Positions 18,720 to 28,727 are shown, counted from the first letter of the stretch. The stretch is 60,741 nucleotides of DNA from Vicingaceae bacterium (GCA_018402765.1 JAGYIE010000006.1:1-60741); one strand, 5' to 3'. A program made the numbers and translations. The notes: generated from the letters alone by a model not told the origin.

Positions 18720-19598
18720 ATGCTCGATATTTTTTTAGATTATCTTAAAAATGAAAAACGGTTTTCGAATAATACGATAGTCGCTTATGAAAATGACATC
18801 AATCAATTTAATGAATTTTTAAGAGAATTCTATGAATTGAATGATAAATTGGAGCAAGTTGACCCTTTTCACCTTAGATCTTGGTCTGTTTATTTGATAG
18901 ATTTAGGGAGTTCTGCCAGGACAGTAAATAGAAAGCTGACAAGTCTAAAATCATTCTATAAATTTCTTTTATCTAGAAGGATAATCGACATAAATCCTGC
19001 ATCCATATTGAAAGGCCCCAAGATTTCTAAGAGGCTGCCTAGTTTTGTTTCAGAAAATGAGCTTCTTCAATTATTTGACAATTTTACTTTTGATGATGAA
19101 TTTGAAAATCGACGTAATCGGTTAATGATTGAACTGTTTTATGCAACAGGGATTCGATTGTCTGAGTTAGTAAACTTAAAGCATGGTGATATTTTATGGG
19201 GAGAATCCGCGATAAAAGTGCTAGGTAAGAGGAATAAAGAGCGAATTATACCTATTTACAGATCATTGCAGATTGATTTAAGAGATTATGTAACCACTTT
19301 TTTAGACAACCAAGGAAATATACCTTTCGTTTTTTTAACAAAAAAAGGGTCAAAAGTATATCCTAAGCTTGTTTATAGAGTTGTTAATACTTACCTTAGT
19401 GGAGTAGCATCAAGCGAAAAGAGGAGTCCCCACGTAATGCGACACACATTTGCGACACATTTATTAAATAATGGTGCAGACCTAAATACAATTAAGGAAT
19501 TGCTGGGTCATACAAGTCTTTCAGCGACGCAAGTATACACTCATAATTCTATTGAAAAGCTAAAAAAAATATATCAACAAGCTCATCCAAGAGCATAA
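18720..19598 (+). CDS. xerC: Tyrosine recombinase XerC/XerD family
   Basis: Site-specific recombinase that resolves chromosome dimers at dif. All six catalytic positions are present in the 292-residue protein: R146 (TGIRLSEL), K170 (LGKRNK), H238 and R241 (HVMRHTFATH), H264 (LLGHTS) and nucleophile Y273 (QVYTH). The N-terminal SAM-like DNA-binding domain covers about 1-90. Lying in a core-gene block with no integrase-type neighbours or attachment repeats argues for a housekeeping Xer protein. The ATG directly follows the T run of the rpsU terminator, so transcription must come from read-through or an internal start. Confidence 0.93.
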   Translation: MLDIFLDYLKNEKRFSNNTIVAYENDINQFNEFLREFYELNDKLEQVDPFHLRSWSVYLIDLGSSARTVNRKLTSLKSFYKFLLSRRIIDINPASILKGPKISKRLPSFVSENELLQLFDNFTFDDEFENRRNRLMIELFYATGIRLSELVNLKHGDILWGESAIKVLGKRNKERIIPIYRSLQIDLRDYVTTFLDNQGNIPFVFLTKKGSKVYPKLVYRVVNTYLSGVASSEKRSPHVMRHTFATHLLNNGADLNTIKELLGHTSLSATQVYTHNSIEKLKKIYQQAHPRA

Positions 19599-19609
19599 AC
19601 TAATATAAT

Positions 19610-19912
19610 ATGGATGTAAAACTTAATGTTAGATCAGTACATTTTGACGCAGATCAGAAGTTGGTCAATTTTATTCAAGAGAAAATTAATAAGCTAAGTC
19701 AATTTTTCGATAAAATAATCGAAGCTGATGTGTATCTGAAGTTAGAAAATGGGCCAAGTGCAGATAATAAAACAGTAGAAATACGATTATATATCCCCGG
19801 TAACGATTTATTTGCAAAGAAGACATCAAAATCTTTTGAAGAATCTACTGACGAAACTACAGAGGCGCTTCGCAGGCAAGTAAAGAGGCGCAAGGAAAAA
19901 GAGAGGGGATAA
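19610..19912 (+). CDS. hpf: Ribosome hibernation promoting factor / RaiA family
   Basis: 100-residue short-form HPF/RaiA that binds the 30S decoding region and inactivates ribosomes in stationary phase. The N-terminus VRSVHFDADQKLVNFIQEKINKL and the beta strand region with EADVYLKLEN are typical, and the C-terminus ends in a basic RRQVKRRKEKERG tail. It lacks the C-terminal dimerisation domain of long HPF. Eleven bases downstream of xerC; a terminator follows before the tRNA cluster. Confidence 0.92.
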   Translation: MDVKLNVRSVHFDADQKLVNFIQEKINKLSQFFDKIIEADVYLKLENGPSADNKTVEIRLYIPGNDLFAKKTSKSFEESTDETTEALRRQVKRRKEKERG

Positions 19913-19936
19913 TTTAGGCTTTTTAGATATCTAAAT

Positions 19937-19965
19937 AGTGTGCTTTTAAGCGCACTTTTTTTTTT
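19937..19965 (+). terminator. Terminator after hpf
   Basis: GTGTGC (19938-19943) pairs with GCGCAC (19950-19955, one G-U), loop TTTTAA, followed by ten Ts. Confidence 0.88.
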
Positions 19966-20011
19966 GTTTAAAAAAAAACAAAAAAACCTTTTTCAATAAA
20001 TAAATCTTTTT

Positions 20012-20019
20012 TACATTTG
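20012..20019 (+). promoter_or_regulatory. -7 promoter element of the tRNA-tuf operon
   Basis: Exact TAnnTTTG (TACATTTG), 60 bases before the first tRNA and just after the hpf terminator. The -33 region is T-rich but lacks a clear TTG. Confidence 0.6.
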
Positions 20020-20078
20020 CAGACCTTTTTGGGGGGATGTATAAAATACATTTTTCAAAAGGAATTAAATTCCGAAAA

Positions 20079-20152
20079 GCCGGTGTAGCTCAGTTGGCCA
20101 GAGCAGCTGATTTGTAATCAGCGGGTCGTGGGTTCGAATCCCTCCACTGGCT
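20079..20152 (+). tRNA. tRNA-Thr (anticodon TGT)
   Basis: 74-base cloverleaf. Acceptor GCCGGTG pairs with CACTGGC (one G-T), anticodon loop TTTGTAA gives TGT, T-arm has GGGTTCGAATCCC-type pairing. CCA is not encoded. First of four tRNAs in front of tuf. Confidence 0.95.
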
Positions 20153-20184
20153 CACGTTTTTTGAATATTGAAAAATTAAGTGTT

Positions 20185-20267
20185 GGGGGGATACTCAAGC
20201 GGCCAACGAGGACAGACTGTAAATCTGTTGGTGTACACCTTCGCAGGTTCGAATCCTGCTCCCCCCA
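20185..20267 (+). tRNA. tRNA-Tyr (anticodon GTA)
   Basis: 83-base class II tRNA with a long variable arm. Acceptor GGGGGGA pairs with TCCCCCC, anticodon stem ACAGA/TCTGT with loop CTGTAAA. CCA not encoded. Confidence 0.96.
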
Positions 20268-20284
20268 CAAAAAAACGATTAAAA

Positions 20285-20358
20285 GCGGGAGTAGCTCAGC
20301 TGGCTAGAGCATCAGCCTTCCAAGCTGAGGGTCGCGGGTTCGAATCCCGTTTCCCGCT
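20285..20358 (+). tRNA. tRNA-Gly (anticodon TCC)
   Basis: 74-base tRNA. Acceptor GCGGGAG with TTCCCGC (one G-T), anticodon stem TCAGC/GCTGA, loop CTTCCAA giving TCC. CCA not encoded. Confidence 0.95.
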
Positions 20359-20372
20359 CTTTTAATCCTTTA

Positions 20373-20444
20373 GCCGGTGTAGCTCAGGGGTAGAGCGTTT
20401 CCTTGGTAAGGAAGAGGTCAGGGGTTCAATTCCCCTCATTGGCT
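20373..20444 (+). tRNA. tRNA-Thr (anticodon GGT)
   Basis: 72-base tRNA. Acceptor GCCGGTG with CATTGGC (two G-T pairs), anticodon loop TTGGTAA giving GGT. With the TGT species upstream it covers the threonine codons by wobble. CCA not encoded. Confidence 0.95.
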
Positions 20445-20509
20445 CGAGATAGGAAAGTTTTTTTAAATAAGTAATAAATAAAGTTAATAATCTAAACAAG
20501 CAATAAGTC

Positions 20510-21697
20510 ATGGCTAAAGAAACATTTGATAGATCCAAGCCGCACGTAAACATCGGTACTATTGGTCACGTTGACCACGGTAAAACTACTTTGACTGCTG
20601 CAATTACTGCAGTGTTGGCAAAGAAAGGTTTTTCTGCTGCTAGAGATTTTGCATCTATCGATAACGCACCGGAAGAAAAAGAAAGAGGTATTACAATTAA
20701 CTCTTCACACGTAGAATATCAAACTGCTAACAGACACTACGCTCACGTAGATTGCCCTGGTCACGCGGATTACGTTAAAAACATGGTTACAGGTGCTGCT
20801 CAGATGGACGGCGCTATATTAGTAGTAGCTGCTACTGATGGTCCAATGCCACAAACAAGAGAGCACATCCTTCTTGCACGTCAGGTTGGTGTTCCTTCTA
20901 TCGTTGTTTTTATGAACAAAGCGGATATGGTAGATGATCCTGAATTGTTAGAATTAGTAGAAATGGAAGTTAGAGACCTATTAAGCTTTTACGAGTTTGA
21001 TGGGGATAATACTCCTATAATTATCGGTTCTGCATTAGGTGGTCTAAATGGAGAAGCTCAGTGGGAAGAGAAAATTATGGAATTAATGGATGCTGTTGAT
21101 AGCTTCATTCCAATCCCACCGCGTGAAGTTGATAAGCCATTTATTCTACCTGTAGAAGACGTATTCTCTATCACAGGTAGAGGAACAGTAGCAACAGGTA
21201 GAATCGAGACCGGAGTAATTAACTCTGGTGATGAGGTTGTGATTATCGGTATGGGTGCTGAAAACAAAAAATCAACCGTTACTGGCGTTGAGATGTTTAG
21301 AAAGATTTTAGATAGAGGTGAAGCTGGTGATAATGTTGGTTTATTGTTAAGAGGTATTGAGAAGTCGGATATTAAGAGAGGTATGGTTATTGCTCGTCCT
21401 GGAACAATTACTCCTCACACTGAATTCACTGCAGAGGTATACATCTTGAAGAAAGAGGAAGGTGGACGTCATACTCCATTCCATAATAAATACCGTCCTC
21501 AGTTTTATGTTAGAACAACTGACGTAACTGGAGAAATCTTTTTAGAGGAAGGTAGAGAAATGGTAATGCCTGGTGATAACGTATCTATTACTGTTAAATT
21601 AATTGCACCTATCGCTTTGAACAAAGGTTTAAGATTTGCAATTAGAGAAGGTGGTAGAACTGTTGGAGCAGGTCAGGTTACTGAAATCTTAGTTTAA
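20510..21697 (+). CDS. tuf: Elongation factor Tu
   Basis: GTPase that brings aminoacyl-tRNA to the ribosome. The 395-residue protein has all G-domain motifs: GHVDHGKTT (P-loop), DCPGHADY (G3) and NKAD (G4), followed by the two beta-barrel domains ending [18 protein letters not shown]. It follows four tRNA genes, the conserved Bacteroidota layout, and is separated from tRNA-Trp by a stem that may be a processing or attenuation site. Confidence 0.98.
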   Translation: MAKETFDRSKPHVNIGTIGHVDHGKTTLTAAITAVLAKKGFSAARDFASIDNAPEEKERGITINSSHVEYQTANRHYAHVDCPGHADYVKNMVTGAAQMDGAILVVAATDGPMPQTREHILLARQVGVPSIVVFMNKADMVDDPELLELVEMEVRDLLSFYEFDGDNTPIIIGSALGGLNGEAQWEEKIMELMDAVDSFIPIPPREVDKPFILPVEDVFSITGRGTVATGRIETGVINSGDEVVIIGMGAENKKSTVTGVEMFRKILDRGEAGDNVGLLLRGIEKSDIKRGMVIARPGTITPHTEFTAEVYILKKEEGGRHTPFHNKYRPQFYVRTTDVTGEIFLEEGREMVMPGDNVSITVKLIAPIALNKGLRFAIREGGRTVGAGQVTEILV

Positions 21698-21717
21698 TTA
21701 CTAAATAGATTTACATC

Positions 21718-21752
21718 AAGAAAGGTGTCCCGCATAGCGTGATACCTTTCTT
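21718..21752 (+). terminator. Stem-loop between tuf and tRNA-Trp
   Basis: Arms AAGAAAGGTGTC (21718-21729) and GATACCTTTCTT (21741-21752) pair over 12 bases with one G-U. The following sequence (GACTTTATAATT) is only a weak T run, so partial termination or an RNA processing site are both possible. Confidence 0.6.
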
Positions 21753-21772
21753 GACTTTATAATTATAGGCCT

Positions 21773-21845
21773 ACGGGTGTAGCTCAATTGGTAGAGTAGT
21801 GGTCTCCAAAACCATTGGCTGGGAGTTCGAGTCTCTCCACCCGTG
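21773..21845 (+). tRNA. tRNA-Trp (anticodon CCA)
   Basis: 73-base tRNA. Acceptor ACGGGTG with CACCCGT, anticodon stem GTGGT/ACCAT with loop CTCCAAA giving CCA. It sits directly before secE, as in many bacteria. Confidence 0.96.
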
Positions 21846-21860
21846 CAAAAAGAATTAAAC

Positions 21861-22052
21861 ATGTCAAAAATTAGAACATATATCGAAGAATCTACGGATG
21901 AGCTTTTTAATAAGGTCTCATGGCCGACTTGGAGCGAACTTCAAAGTAGTGCATTAGTAGTAATGGTTGCAGCTGTAATTATTTCTCTTTTGATTTTTGT
22001 GATGGACTCTTCATTCAGTAGTATTATGGAGTTCATATATAAGATGTTTTAA
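21861..22052 (+). CDS. secE: Preprotein translocase subunit SecE
   Basis: 63-residue single-span subunit of SecYEG. I choose the ATG at 21861; an in-frame GTG at 21843 lies inside the tRNA-Trp 3' end and is unlikely. YIEESTDELFNKVSWPTWSEL is the cytosolic amphipathic part, of which KVSWPTW is the family signature, and residues about 33-54 form the membrane helix. Upstream of nusG, as usual. Confidence 0.95.
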   Translation: MSKIRTYIEESTDELFNKVSWPTWSELQSSALVVMVAAVIISLLIFVMDSSFSSIMEFIYKMF

Positions 22053-22058
22053 TTTATT

Positions 22059-22064
22059 GGAGGG
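22059..22064 (+). promoter_or_regulatory. Strong Shine-Dalgarno sequence of nusG
   Basis: GGAGGG ends 7 bases before the nusG ATG. This is a near-perfect anti-SD complement in a window where most starts have none. Confidence 0.65.
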
Positions 22065-22071
22065 TTAGAAA

Positions 22072-22623
22072 ATGAGCGAGAGTACTAAAAAGTGGTACGT
22101 TGTAAGAGCGGTAAGCGGTAAAGAGAAAAAAGTTAAATTGCATATTGAAGATGAAATCTCAAGATTGGGTTTGTCTGAATATGTAACGCAAGTGCTTATT
22201 CCTACTGAGAAAATTTACCAGATCAGAAAGGGTAAAAAAATTAGTAAAGAAAGAAGTTTTTTTCCAGGTTACATCTTAATTGAAGCAGATTTAGTTGGTG
22301 AGGTGCCTCACGTTATTAAAAATGTTAACAATGTAATTGGCTTTTTAGGAGCAGAGAAGGGCGGAGATGCAGTTCCATTGAGAATGGTAGAAGTAAATCG
22401 CATTCTTGGTAAAGTTGACGAGTTGGCTGAGAGTGATGAAGAGTTAAATATACCTTTCATAGTTGGTGAATCAATCAAAGTAATTGATGGTCCTTTTAAT
22501 GGTTTTAATGGAACAATTGAAGAGATCAATGAAGAGAAAAAGAAACTAAAGGTTATGGTTAAGATTTTCGGTAGAAAACAACCTTTAGAACTAAGTTTTC
22601 TCCAGGTAGAAAAAGAATCTTAA
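22072..22623 (+). CDS. nusG: Transcription termination/antitermination factor NusG
   Basis: 183-residue factor binding RNA polymerase and linking it with Rho or the ribosome. The NGN domain spans about 5-110 (KWYVVRAVSGKEKKVK, SFFPGYILIEADL) and the KOW domain about 128-180 (IKVIDGPFNGFNGTIEE). The unusual GGAGG leader fixes the ATG at 22072 and suggests different translational control from its neighbours. First gene after secE in the secE-nusG-rplKAJL-rpoBC series. Confidence 0.97.
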   Translation: MSESTKKWYVVRAVSGKEKKVKLHIEDEISRLGLSEYVTQVLIPTEKIYQIRKGKKISKERSFFPGYILIEADLVGEVPHVIKNVNNVIGFLGAEKGGDAVPLRMVEVNRILGKVDELAESDEELNIPFIVGESIKVIDGPFNGFNGTIEEINEEKKKLKVMVKIFGRKQPLELSFLQVEKES

Positions 22624-22647
22624 TAGTACACAATAAAGAAGACTAAG

Positions 22648-23085
22648 ATGGCTAAAGAAGTAAGTGGTTTAATTAAGCTACAAATTAAAGGAGGGGCAGC
22701 AAATCCATCTCCACCCGTAGGTCCTGCATTAGGAGCCAAAGGAGTAAATATTATGGAGTTTTGTAAGCAGTTTAATGCTAGAACTCAAGATAAATCAGGC
22801 AGAGTTGTACCTGCTGTAATTACAGTTTATGCTGATAAATCTTTTGATTTTGTTATTAAAACAGCGCCTGCACCTATTCAGTTATTAGAAGCTGCTAAAG
22901 TTAAGTCAGGTTCTCCAGAGCCGAATAGAAAGAAAGTTGCATCTGTAACTTGGGATCAGGTAAGAGCTATCGCAGAAGATAAGATGGAAGATCTTAACGC
23001 TTTTAAAATTGAGTCAGCTATGTCAATGGTAGCAGGAACTGCTAGGAGCATGGGATTAACAGTTAAAGGTACAAGACCTTTCTAA
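22648..23085 (+). CDS. rplK: 50S ribosomal protein L11
   Basis: 145-residue protein of the GTPase-associated centre on 23S rRNA. N-terminal [21 protein letters not shown] and the C-terminal RNA-binding domain ending [15 protein letters not shown] are textbook L11. The proline-rich [10 protein letters not shown] hinge is intact. Co-transcribed with rplA. Confidence 0.98.
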   Translation: MAKEVSGLIKLQIKGGAANPSPPVGPALGAKGVNIMEFCKQFNARTQDKSGRVVPAVITVYADKSFDFVIKTAPAPIQLLEAAKVKSGSPEPNRKKVASVTWDQVRAIAEDKMEDLNAFKIESAMSMVAGTARSMGLTVKGTRPF

Positions 23086-23113
23086 TAAAGTTAAGAAAAG
23101 AAAAGATTTAGAG

Positions 23114-23803
23114 ATGGCGACATTAACAAAAAATAGAAAAGCAGTAGACGCAAAACTTGATAAGAATAAAACATATTCTTTATCAGAAGCTTCTTCATTA
23201 GTAAAAGAAATAACTTTTACAAAATTTGATGCTTCAGTAGATTTAAACATCCGATTGGGTGTGGATCCTAGAAAAGCGAATCAAATGGTAAGAGGAACTG
23301 TTTCTTTACCCCATGGTATCGGTAAAACGGTTAAAGTTTTAGCATTGGTTTCTCCTGATAAAGAAGAAGAAGCAAAAGCTGCGGGTGCAGACTACGTTGG
23401 TCTGGATGAGTATATCGAAAAGATCAAAGGTGGATGGACTGATATTGATGTTATCATCACTATGCCTAGTGTTATGGGTAAAGTAGGTGCTTTAGGTCGT
23501 GTTTTAGGACCAAGAGGTTTGATGCCTAATCCAAAATCAGGCACTGTTACTATGGATGTAGCAAAAGCTGTTACTGAAGTTAAGGCAGGTAAGCTTGATT
23601 TTAAAGTTGATAAATACGGAATTATTCATTCAACTATTGGTAGAGTTTCTTTTGATGCAAAGCAGTTAGCTGAAAATGCTAAAGAGTTTATCCAGACAGT
23701 TAATAAATTGAAGCCAGCCGCTGCAAAAGGAGTATATCTTAAGGGTATTGCTATGTCAAGCACCATGAGTCCTGGAATTCAATTGGATCCAAAAGATTTA
23801 TAA
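23114..23803 (+). CDS. rplA: 50S ribosomal protein L1
   Basis: 229-residue L1-stalk protein. [27 protein letters not shown] is split-domain L1 sequence, and [18 protein letters not shown] is the family signature. L1 represses its own L11-L1 message in E. coli; I did not identify the corresponding operator here. Confidence 0.98.
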   Translation: MATLTKNRKAVDAKLDKNKTYSLSEASSLVKEITFTKFDASVDLNIRLGVDPRKANQMVRGTVSLPHGIGKTVKVLALVSPDKEEEAKAAGADYVGLDEYIEKIKGGWTDIDVIITMPSVMGKVGALGRVLGPRGLMPNPKSGTVTMDVAKAVTEVKAGKLDFKVDKYGIIHSTIGRVSFDAKQLAENAKEFIQTVNKLKPAAAKGVYLKGIAMSSTMSPGIQLDPKDL

Positions 23804-23833
23804 GAATAATAAAATTAATTCAACCGAAAGGCG

Positions 23834-24355
23834 ATGACTAGAGAAGAAAAAGTTAGCATAGTTAATGAGCTTTCAGATAAGCTTAACCAATCTAGTGTAT
23901 TTTACTTAGCAGATATTGCTGAGTTAGATGCCCAAAGTTCTTCAAAACTTAGAAGATTGTGTTTTAACAAACAAGTATCTCTTCATGTTGTGAAAAATAC
24001 CTTATTAAAAAAGGCATTAGAGCAAGCTGATGGAGAGTATGAGGAGTTATATGCTGTATTAAAAGGTAATACCTCAATTATGTTTGCGGAGACAGGTAAT
24101 GTTCCTGCAAAATTAATTAAGGATTTTAGAAAGAAAGCTGAAAAGCCTGCTTTAAAAGGAGCTTTTATTGATTCTGCAATATTTATTGGAGACAATCAAT
24201 TAGAGACTTTAACACAAATTAAATCTAAGGAAGAGGTTATTGCAGATGTTATTGCATTGCTTCAATCTCCTGCTAAAAATGTTCTTTCTGCGCTTCAGTC
24301 AGGTGGAACTACAATCGCAGGCTTAGTGAAGACATTAAGTGAAAAGGCAGAATAA
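23834..24355 (+). CDS. rplJ: 50S ribosomal protein L10
   Basis: 173-residue base of the L7/L12 stalk. N-terminal REEKVSIVNELSDKL and the VKNTLLKKALEQ segment are typical, and the C-terminal helix (about 130-170) is the platform that binds L7/L12 dimers. Only 30 bases separate it from rplA, too short for the long L10 leader seen in enterobacteria. Confidence 0.97.
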   Translation: MTREEKVSIVNELSDKLNQSSVFYLADIAELDAQSSSKLRRLCFNKQVSLHVVKNTLLKKALEQADGEYEELYAVLKGNTSIMFAETGNVPAKLIKDFRKKAEKPALKGAFIDSAIFIGDNQLETLTQIKSKEEVIADVIALLQSPAKNVLSALQSGGTTIAGLVKTLSEKAE

Positions 24356-24409
24356 ATGTGTACGCACTCAATCCAAATAATAAAAATTTAAATAATAAAA
24401 AGTAGTAAA

Positions 24410-24787
24410 ATGGCGGATTTAAAAGCACTTGCTGAAGAGTTGGTAAACTTAACAGTAAAAGACGTAAATGAGTTAGCAGGTATTCTTAAAGATGAGTACG
24501 GTATTGAGCCAGCTGCAGCAGCAGTTGCAATAGCAGGTCCAGCAGGCGGTGACGCAGGCGAAGTTGCAGAAGAGAAAACAGAATTTGATGTAATCTTGAA
24601 AGCAGCGGGTGGGTCTAAATTAGCAGTAGTTAAATTAGTTAAGGAATTAACTGGTTTGGGTCTTAAAGAAGCAAAGGAATTAGTTGATAGTGCACCAAAA
24701 GCATTGAAAGAAGGTGTTTCTAAAGACGAAGCTGAGTCATTGAAAACTTCATTAGAAGAGGCAGGAGCAGAAGTTGAGCTTAAGTAG
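24410..24787 (+). CDS. rplL: 50S ribosomal protein L7/L12
   Basis: 125-residue acidic stalk protein that recruits translation GTPases. N-terminal dimerisation domain (about 1-35), Ala/Gly-rich hinge ([16 protein letters not shown]), and the C-terminal domain with [21 protein letters not shown] hairpin lies between this gene and rpoB. Confidence 0.98.
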   Translation: MADLKALAEELVNLTVKDVNELAGILKDEYGIEPAAAAVAIAGPAGGDAGEVAEEKTEFDVILKAAGGSKLAVVKLVKELTGLGLKEAKELVDSAPKALKEGVSKDEAESLKTSLEEAGAEVELK

Positions 24788-24813
24788 TATAGCTCAACAA
24801 TATAATATTTAAG

Positions 24814-24851
24814 GTTTAGACCCGGCTTTATAGTTGGGTCTAAACCCTTTT
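24814..24851 (+). terminator. Hairpin between rplL and rpoB, possible attenuator
   Basis: Perfect 10-base arms GTTTAGACCC (24814-24823) and GGGTCTAAAC (24836-24845), then CCTTTTG. The T run is short, so partial termination is more likely than a full stop. E. coli has an attenuator in the same gap. Confidence 0.65.
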
Positions 24852-24889
24852 GTCGTTTATATCTATTATTAACTAATCATTTTTCCAAA

Positions 24890-27800
24890 ATGATGAATCC
24901 AGCAGTCTCTAATAAGAAGCAAGGGAGAATTAGTTTTGCTTCCATCAAAAATAAATTAGAATATCCCGATTTCTTGGATATCCAATTGAAGTCTTTTAAA
25001 GATTTCTTCCAATTGGAAACTAATCCTGAGAATAGAGAAGAAGAAGGTTTATTTAAAGTATTTAGTGAGAATTTCCCGATTACTGATGCGCGTAACCAGT
25101 TTGTTTTAGAATTTTTAGATTACTTTGTTGATCCTCCACGATATACTATTGAAGAATGTATTGAACGTGGATTAACCTACAGTGTTCCTTTGAAGGCTAA
25201 GTTAAAACTTTATTGTACAGATCCTGAACACGAAGACTTCGAAACCATTGTTCAAGATGTATACTTAGGAACCATACCTTATATGACACCGAAAGGTACT
25301 TTTTGTATCAATGGCGCTGAACGTGTAATTGTATCGCAACTACACAGATCTCCTGGTGTTTTCTTTGGACAGAGTCGTCATGCGAACGGCACAAAATTGT
25401 ACTCTGCTAGAGTTATACCTTTTAAAGGATCGTGGATAGAATTTGCAACTGACATTAATAATGTTATGTATGCATATATTGATAGAAAGAAGAAATTACC
25501 TGTAACCACTTTGCTGCGTGCAATTGGCTATGAGTTTGATAAAGATATACTAGATATTTTTAACTTGGCTGATGAAATTAAAGTTAGTAAGGCCGGTCTT
25601 AAAAAAGTATTGGGAAGAAAACTTGCAGCCCGTGTTTTGAAGACTTGGGTGGAAGATTTCGTAGATGAAGATACCGGAGAAGTGGTGTCTATAGAACGAA
25701 ATGATGTTGTTATTGATCGTGAAACTATTTTAGATAAGGAGCACATTGATGCTATTGTTGATTCAGGTTCTAAGACCATTATTCTTCATAAAGAGGATGT
25801 AAACTCTGCAGATTTTGCCATTATATACAACACGCTACAGAAAGATCCGTCGAACTCTGAAAAAGAGGCAGTAGAGCATATTTATAGACAGCTTCGAAAT
25901 TCTGAGCCGCCTGATGAAGAAACTGCAAGAGGAGTTATAGATAAATTATTTTTCTCTGAGAATCGTTATGATTTAGGAGAGGTTGGTCGATATAGAATCA
26001 ATAAGAAATTGAATTTAGATATTGATGCTGAAATTAAAATTTTATCAAAAGAAGATATTATTTCAATTATAAAGTATTTAATTGAATTGATCAATTCAAA
26101 GGCTGATGTAGATGATATCGATCACTTGAGTAATAGACGTGTTCGCACAGTAGGTGAGCAATTGTACAGTCAATTTGGTGTGGGTCTTGCAAGAATGGCT
26201 AGAACTATTAGAGAGCGAATGAACGTTAGAGATAACGAAGTTTTTACTCCTGCCGATTTGATTAATGCGAAGACGCTTTCTTCTGTGATTAATTCATTTT
26301 TTGGTACGAACCAGCTTTCTCAGTTTATGGACCAAACAAATCCACTTGCTGAGATAACTCATAAGAGAAGAATGTCTGCTCTAGGACCTGGCGGTCTTTC
26401 AAGAGAAAGAGCAGGTTTTGAAGTTCGAGATGTCCATTACACCCACTACGGTCGTTTATGTCCAATTGAAACTCCTGAGGGTCCAAACATTGGTTTGATT
26501 TCGTCATTATGCGTTTACGCTAAAGTGAATAGATTAGGATTTATTGAAACTCCATACCGCAAGGTTGCGAATAGTAAGGTAGATCTAGATCCTGAAAATG
26601 TAATCTATTTAAGTGCTGAAGAAGAAGATGAGCAAACTATCGCTCAAGCAAATGCTCAAATCGATGAAAAAGGAACGTTCCTAACCGAAAGAGTTAAATC
26701 TCGTTTAGAGGGTGATTTCCCTGTTGTAGAGCCTAGTGAGTTATCATTAATGGATGTTTCACCAAATCAAATTGCATCTATTGCTGCATCATTGATTCCA
26801 TTCTTGGAGCATGATGATGCAAACAGAGCATTGATGGGATCTAACATGCAACGTCAAGCTGTTCCTTTAATGGTGCCACAAGCTCCTATAGTAGGTACAG
26901 GTCTTGAAGAGCGTATTGCCATAGATTCAAGAGTTTTAATAAATGCTGAAGGGGATGGTACCGTAGAGTATGTAGATGCTCGTACGATTTCTATTAAGTA
27001 TGATAGAACTGATGAAGATAAGTTAGTTAGCTTTAATGAAGATGTTAAAACTTACAACTTAATTAAATATCAAAAAACAAACCAAAGTACAACGATCAGC
27101 TTGCGCCCAATCGTAAGAAAGGGAGAAAAGGTTAAAAGAGGTCAAGTACTTTGTGAAGGATACGCCACCGAAGGCGGTGAGTTAGCTTTAGGTAGAAACC
27201 TAAAAGTTGCTTTCATGCCTTGGAAAGGGTATAACTTTGAGGATGCAATTGTAATTTCTGAGAAAGTAGTTCGTGAGGATGTATTTACTTCAGTTCATAT
27301 TGAAGAGTTTGTACTTGAAGTGCGTGATACGAAAAGAGGTCTTGAAGAATTAACTGCAGATATCCCAAATGTAAGTGAGGAAGCAACTAAAGACCTTGAT
27401 GAAAATGGTCTTATTAGAGTTGGAGCTGAAGTTAAGGAAGGCGATATACTAATCGGTAAGATTACTCCAAAAGGCGAAACTGATCCAACTCCTGAAGAGA
27501 AATTACTAAGAGCAATTTTTGGGGATAAAGCTGGTGATGTGAAAGATGCTTCTTTAAAAGTTTCACCATCTGTAAAGGGTGTTGTTATCGATAAGAAATT
27601 GTTTGAAAGAGCAATAAAAGATAGAAAAGCTAGAGCTGAAGAAAAAGTTGTCTTAGAGAAGCTAGATATTGAAATGGAAAAAGAACTTATGGTTCTTAAA
27701 GACCGTTTAATCGATAAGTTATATTCTATTGTAAATGGAAAGACTTCTCAAGGTGTTTTTGATTTCTATAAGGAAGAAAAAATAGCTAAAGGAACCAAGT

Positions 27801-28720
27801 TTACTCAGAAGATTTTAGCTGGTATTGATGATTTTAGCCATATTGATCCAAATAACTGGACTACTCAAGATGAGTTAAATGTTTTAATCAAGAGATTATT
27901 ACACAACCATAATTTAAAAGCAACTGAGATTCAAGGATTGTATAAGCGCAAGAAATATGCAATTACAATTGGAGATGAATTACCAACCGGCATTGTGAAG
28001 TTGGCTAAAGTATACCTTGCAAAAAAACGTAAGTTGAAAGTAGGGGATAAAATGGCTGGACGTCATGGTAATAAAGGTATAGTTGCTAAGATTGTTAGAG
28101 CTGAAGATATGCCATTTTTAGAAGACGGAACTCCTGTAGATATCGTATTGAATCCACTAGGTGTGCCATCTCGTATGAATCTTGGTCAGATTTACGAAAC
28201 CGTTTTAGGTTGGGCAGGTGAGAAGTTAGGATTGAAATTTTCAACTCCAATTTTTGATGGTGCTACCTTAGATCAAATCAATGATTATACAGATCAGGCA
28301 GGAATTCCAAGAAATGGTAGGACTTACCTTTATGATGGAGGTACGGGAGAACGTTTTCACCAGCCGGCTACAGTAGGTATTATTTACATGCTGAAATTAG
28401 GTCACATGGTTGATGACAAAATGCACGCAAGGTCTATTGGGCCTTACTCATTAATTACGCAACAACCATTGGGTGGTAAAGCTCAATTTGGAGGTCAGCG
28501 TTTTGGAGAGATGGAAGTTTGGGCACTTGAAGCATTTGGTGCAGCGAATATCCTGCAGGAAATTTTGACCATTAAGTCAGATGATGTAATGGGAAGAGCA
28601 AAAGCTTACGAAGCAATTGTTAAAGGTGAAAATATGCCAACTCCTGGTATTCCGGAGTCATTTAACGTATTGCTGCATGAATTAAGAGGATTAGGATTGA
28701 ACATCACTTTAGGAGAGTAA
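24890..28720 (+). CDS. rpoB: DNA-directed RNA polymerase subunit beta
   Basis: 1276-residue beta subunit of core RNA polymerase. The rifampicin pocket reads [19 protein letters not shown] then [13 protein letters not shown]; the Asp, His and Ser that most often mutate to resistance have the sensitive residues. [17 protein letters not shown] and [21 protein letters not shown] near the C-terminus are standard. The first Met is doubled (ATGATG), either may be used. Separated from rpoC by 77 bases holding a small hairpin. Confidence 0.98.
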   Translation: MMNPAVSNKKQGRISFASIKNKLEYPDFLDIQLKSFKDFFQLETNPENREEEGLFKVFSENFPITDARNQFVLEFLDYFVDPPRYTIEECIERGLTYSVPLKAKLKLYCTDPEHEDFETIVQDVYLGTIPYMTPKGTFCINGAERVIVSQLHRSPGVFFGQSRHANGTKLYSARVIPFKGSWIEFATDINNVMYAYIDRKKKLPVTTLLRAIGYEFDKDILDIFNLADEIKVSKAGLKKVLGRKLAARVLKTWVEDFVDEDTGEVVSIERNDVVIDRETILDKEHIDAIVDSGSKTIILHKEDVNSADFAIIYNTLQKDPSNSEKEAVEHIYRQLRNSEPPDEETARGVIDKLFFSENRYDLGEVGRYRINKKLNLDIDAEIKILSKEDIISIIKYLIELINSKADVDDIDHLSNRRVRTVGEQLYSQFGVGLARMARTIRERMNVRDNEVFTPADLINAKTLSSVINSFFGTNQLSQFMDQTNPLAEITHKRRMSALGPGGLSRERAGFEVRDVHYTHYGRLCPIETPEGPNIGLISSLCVYAKVNRLGFIETPYRKVANSKVDLDPENVIYLSAEEEDEQTIAQANAQIDEKGTFLTERVKSRLEGDFPVVEPSELSLMDVSPNQIASIAASLIPFLEHDDANRALMGSNMQRQAVPLMVPQAPIVGTGLEERIAIDSRVLINAEGDGTVEYVDARTISIKYDRTDEDKLVSFNEDVKTYNLIKYQKTNQSTTISLRPIVRKGEKVKRGQVLCEGYATEGGELALGRNLKVAFMPWKGYNFEDAIVISEKVVREDVFTSVHIEEFVLEVRDTKRGLEELTADIPNVSEEATKDLDENGLIRVGAEVKEGDILIGKITPKGETDPTPEEKLLRAIFGDKAGDVKDASLKVSPSVKGVVIDKKLFERAIKDRKARAEEKVVLEKLDIEMEKELMVLKDRLIDKLYSIVNGKTSQGVFDFYKEEKIAKGTKFTQKILAGIDDFSHIDPNNWTTQDELNVLIKRLLHNHNLKATEIQGLYKRKKYAITIGDELPTGIVKLAKVYLAKKRKLKVGDKMAGRHGNKGIVAKIVRAEDMPFLEDGTPVDIVLNPLGVPSRMNLGQIYETVLGWAGEKLGLKFSTPIFDGATLDQINDYTDQAGIPRNGRTYLYDGGTGERFHQPATVGIIYMLKLGHMVDDKMHARSIGPYSLITQQPLGGKAQFGGQRFGEMEVWALEAFGAANILQEILTIKSDDVMGRAKAYEAIVKGENMPTPGIPESFNVLLHELRGLGLNITLGE

Positions 28721-28727
28721 TCTCCTG

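Noticed and set aside
18720-19598. Integrase of a mobile element
   Set aside because: The tyrosine recombinase sits in a core ribosomal block, with no attachment-site duplication of the nearby tRNA genes and no cargo genes; a housekeeping XerC/D is more likely.
20180-20365. 61-codon open frame across tRNA-Tyr and tRNA-Gly
   Set aside because: It lies entirely over two well-folded tRNA genes; the frame is a by-product of tRNA sequence. The same applies to the antisense frame at 20362-20553.
21751-21767. Sigma-70-like TTGAC and TATAAT resemblance between tuf and tRNA-Trp
   Set aside because: Spacing is wrong (the two boxes nearly touch), and Bacteroidota use TTG/TAnnTTTG rather than the proteobacterial consensus.
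21843-21860. GTG start extending SecE by six residues
   Set aside because: It lies in the 3' end of tRNA-Trp; the ATG at 21861 gives a normal SecE.
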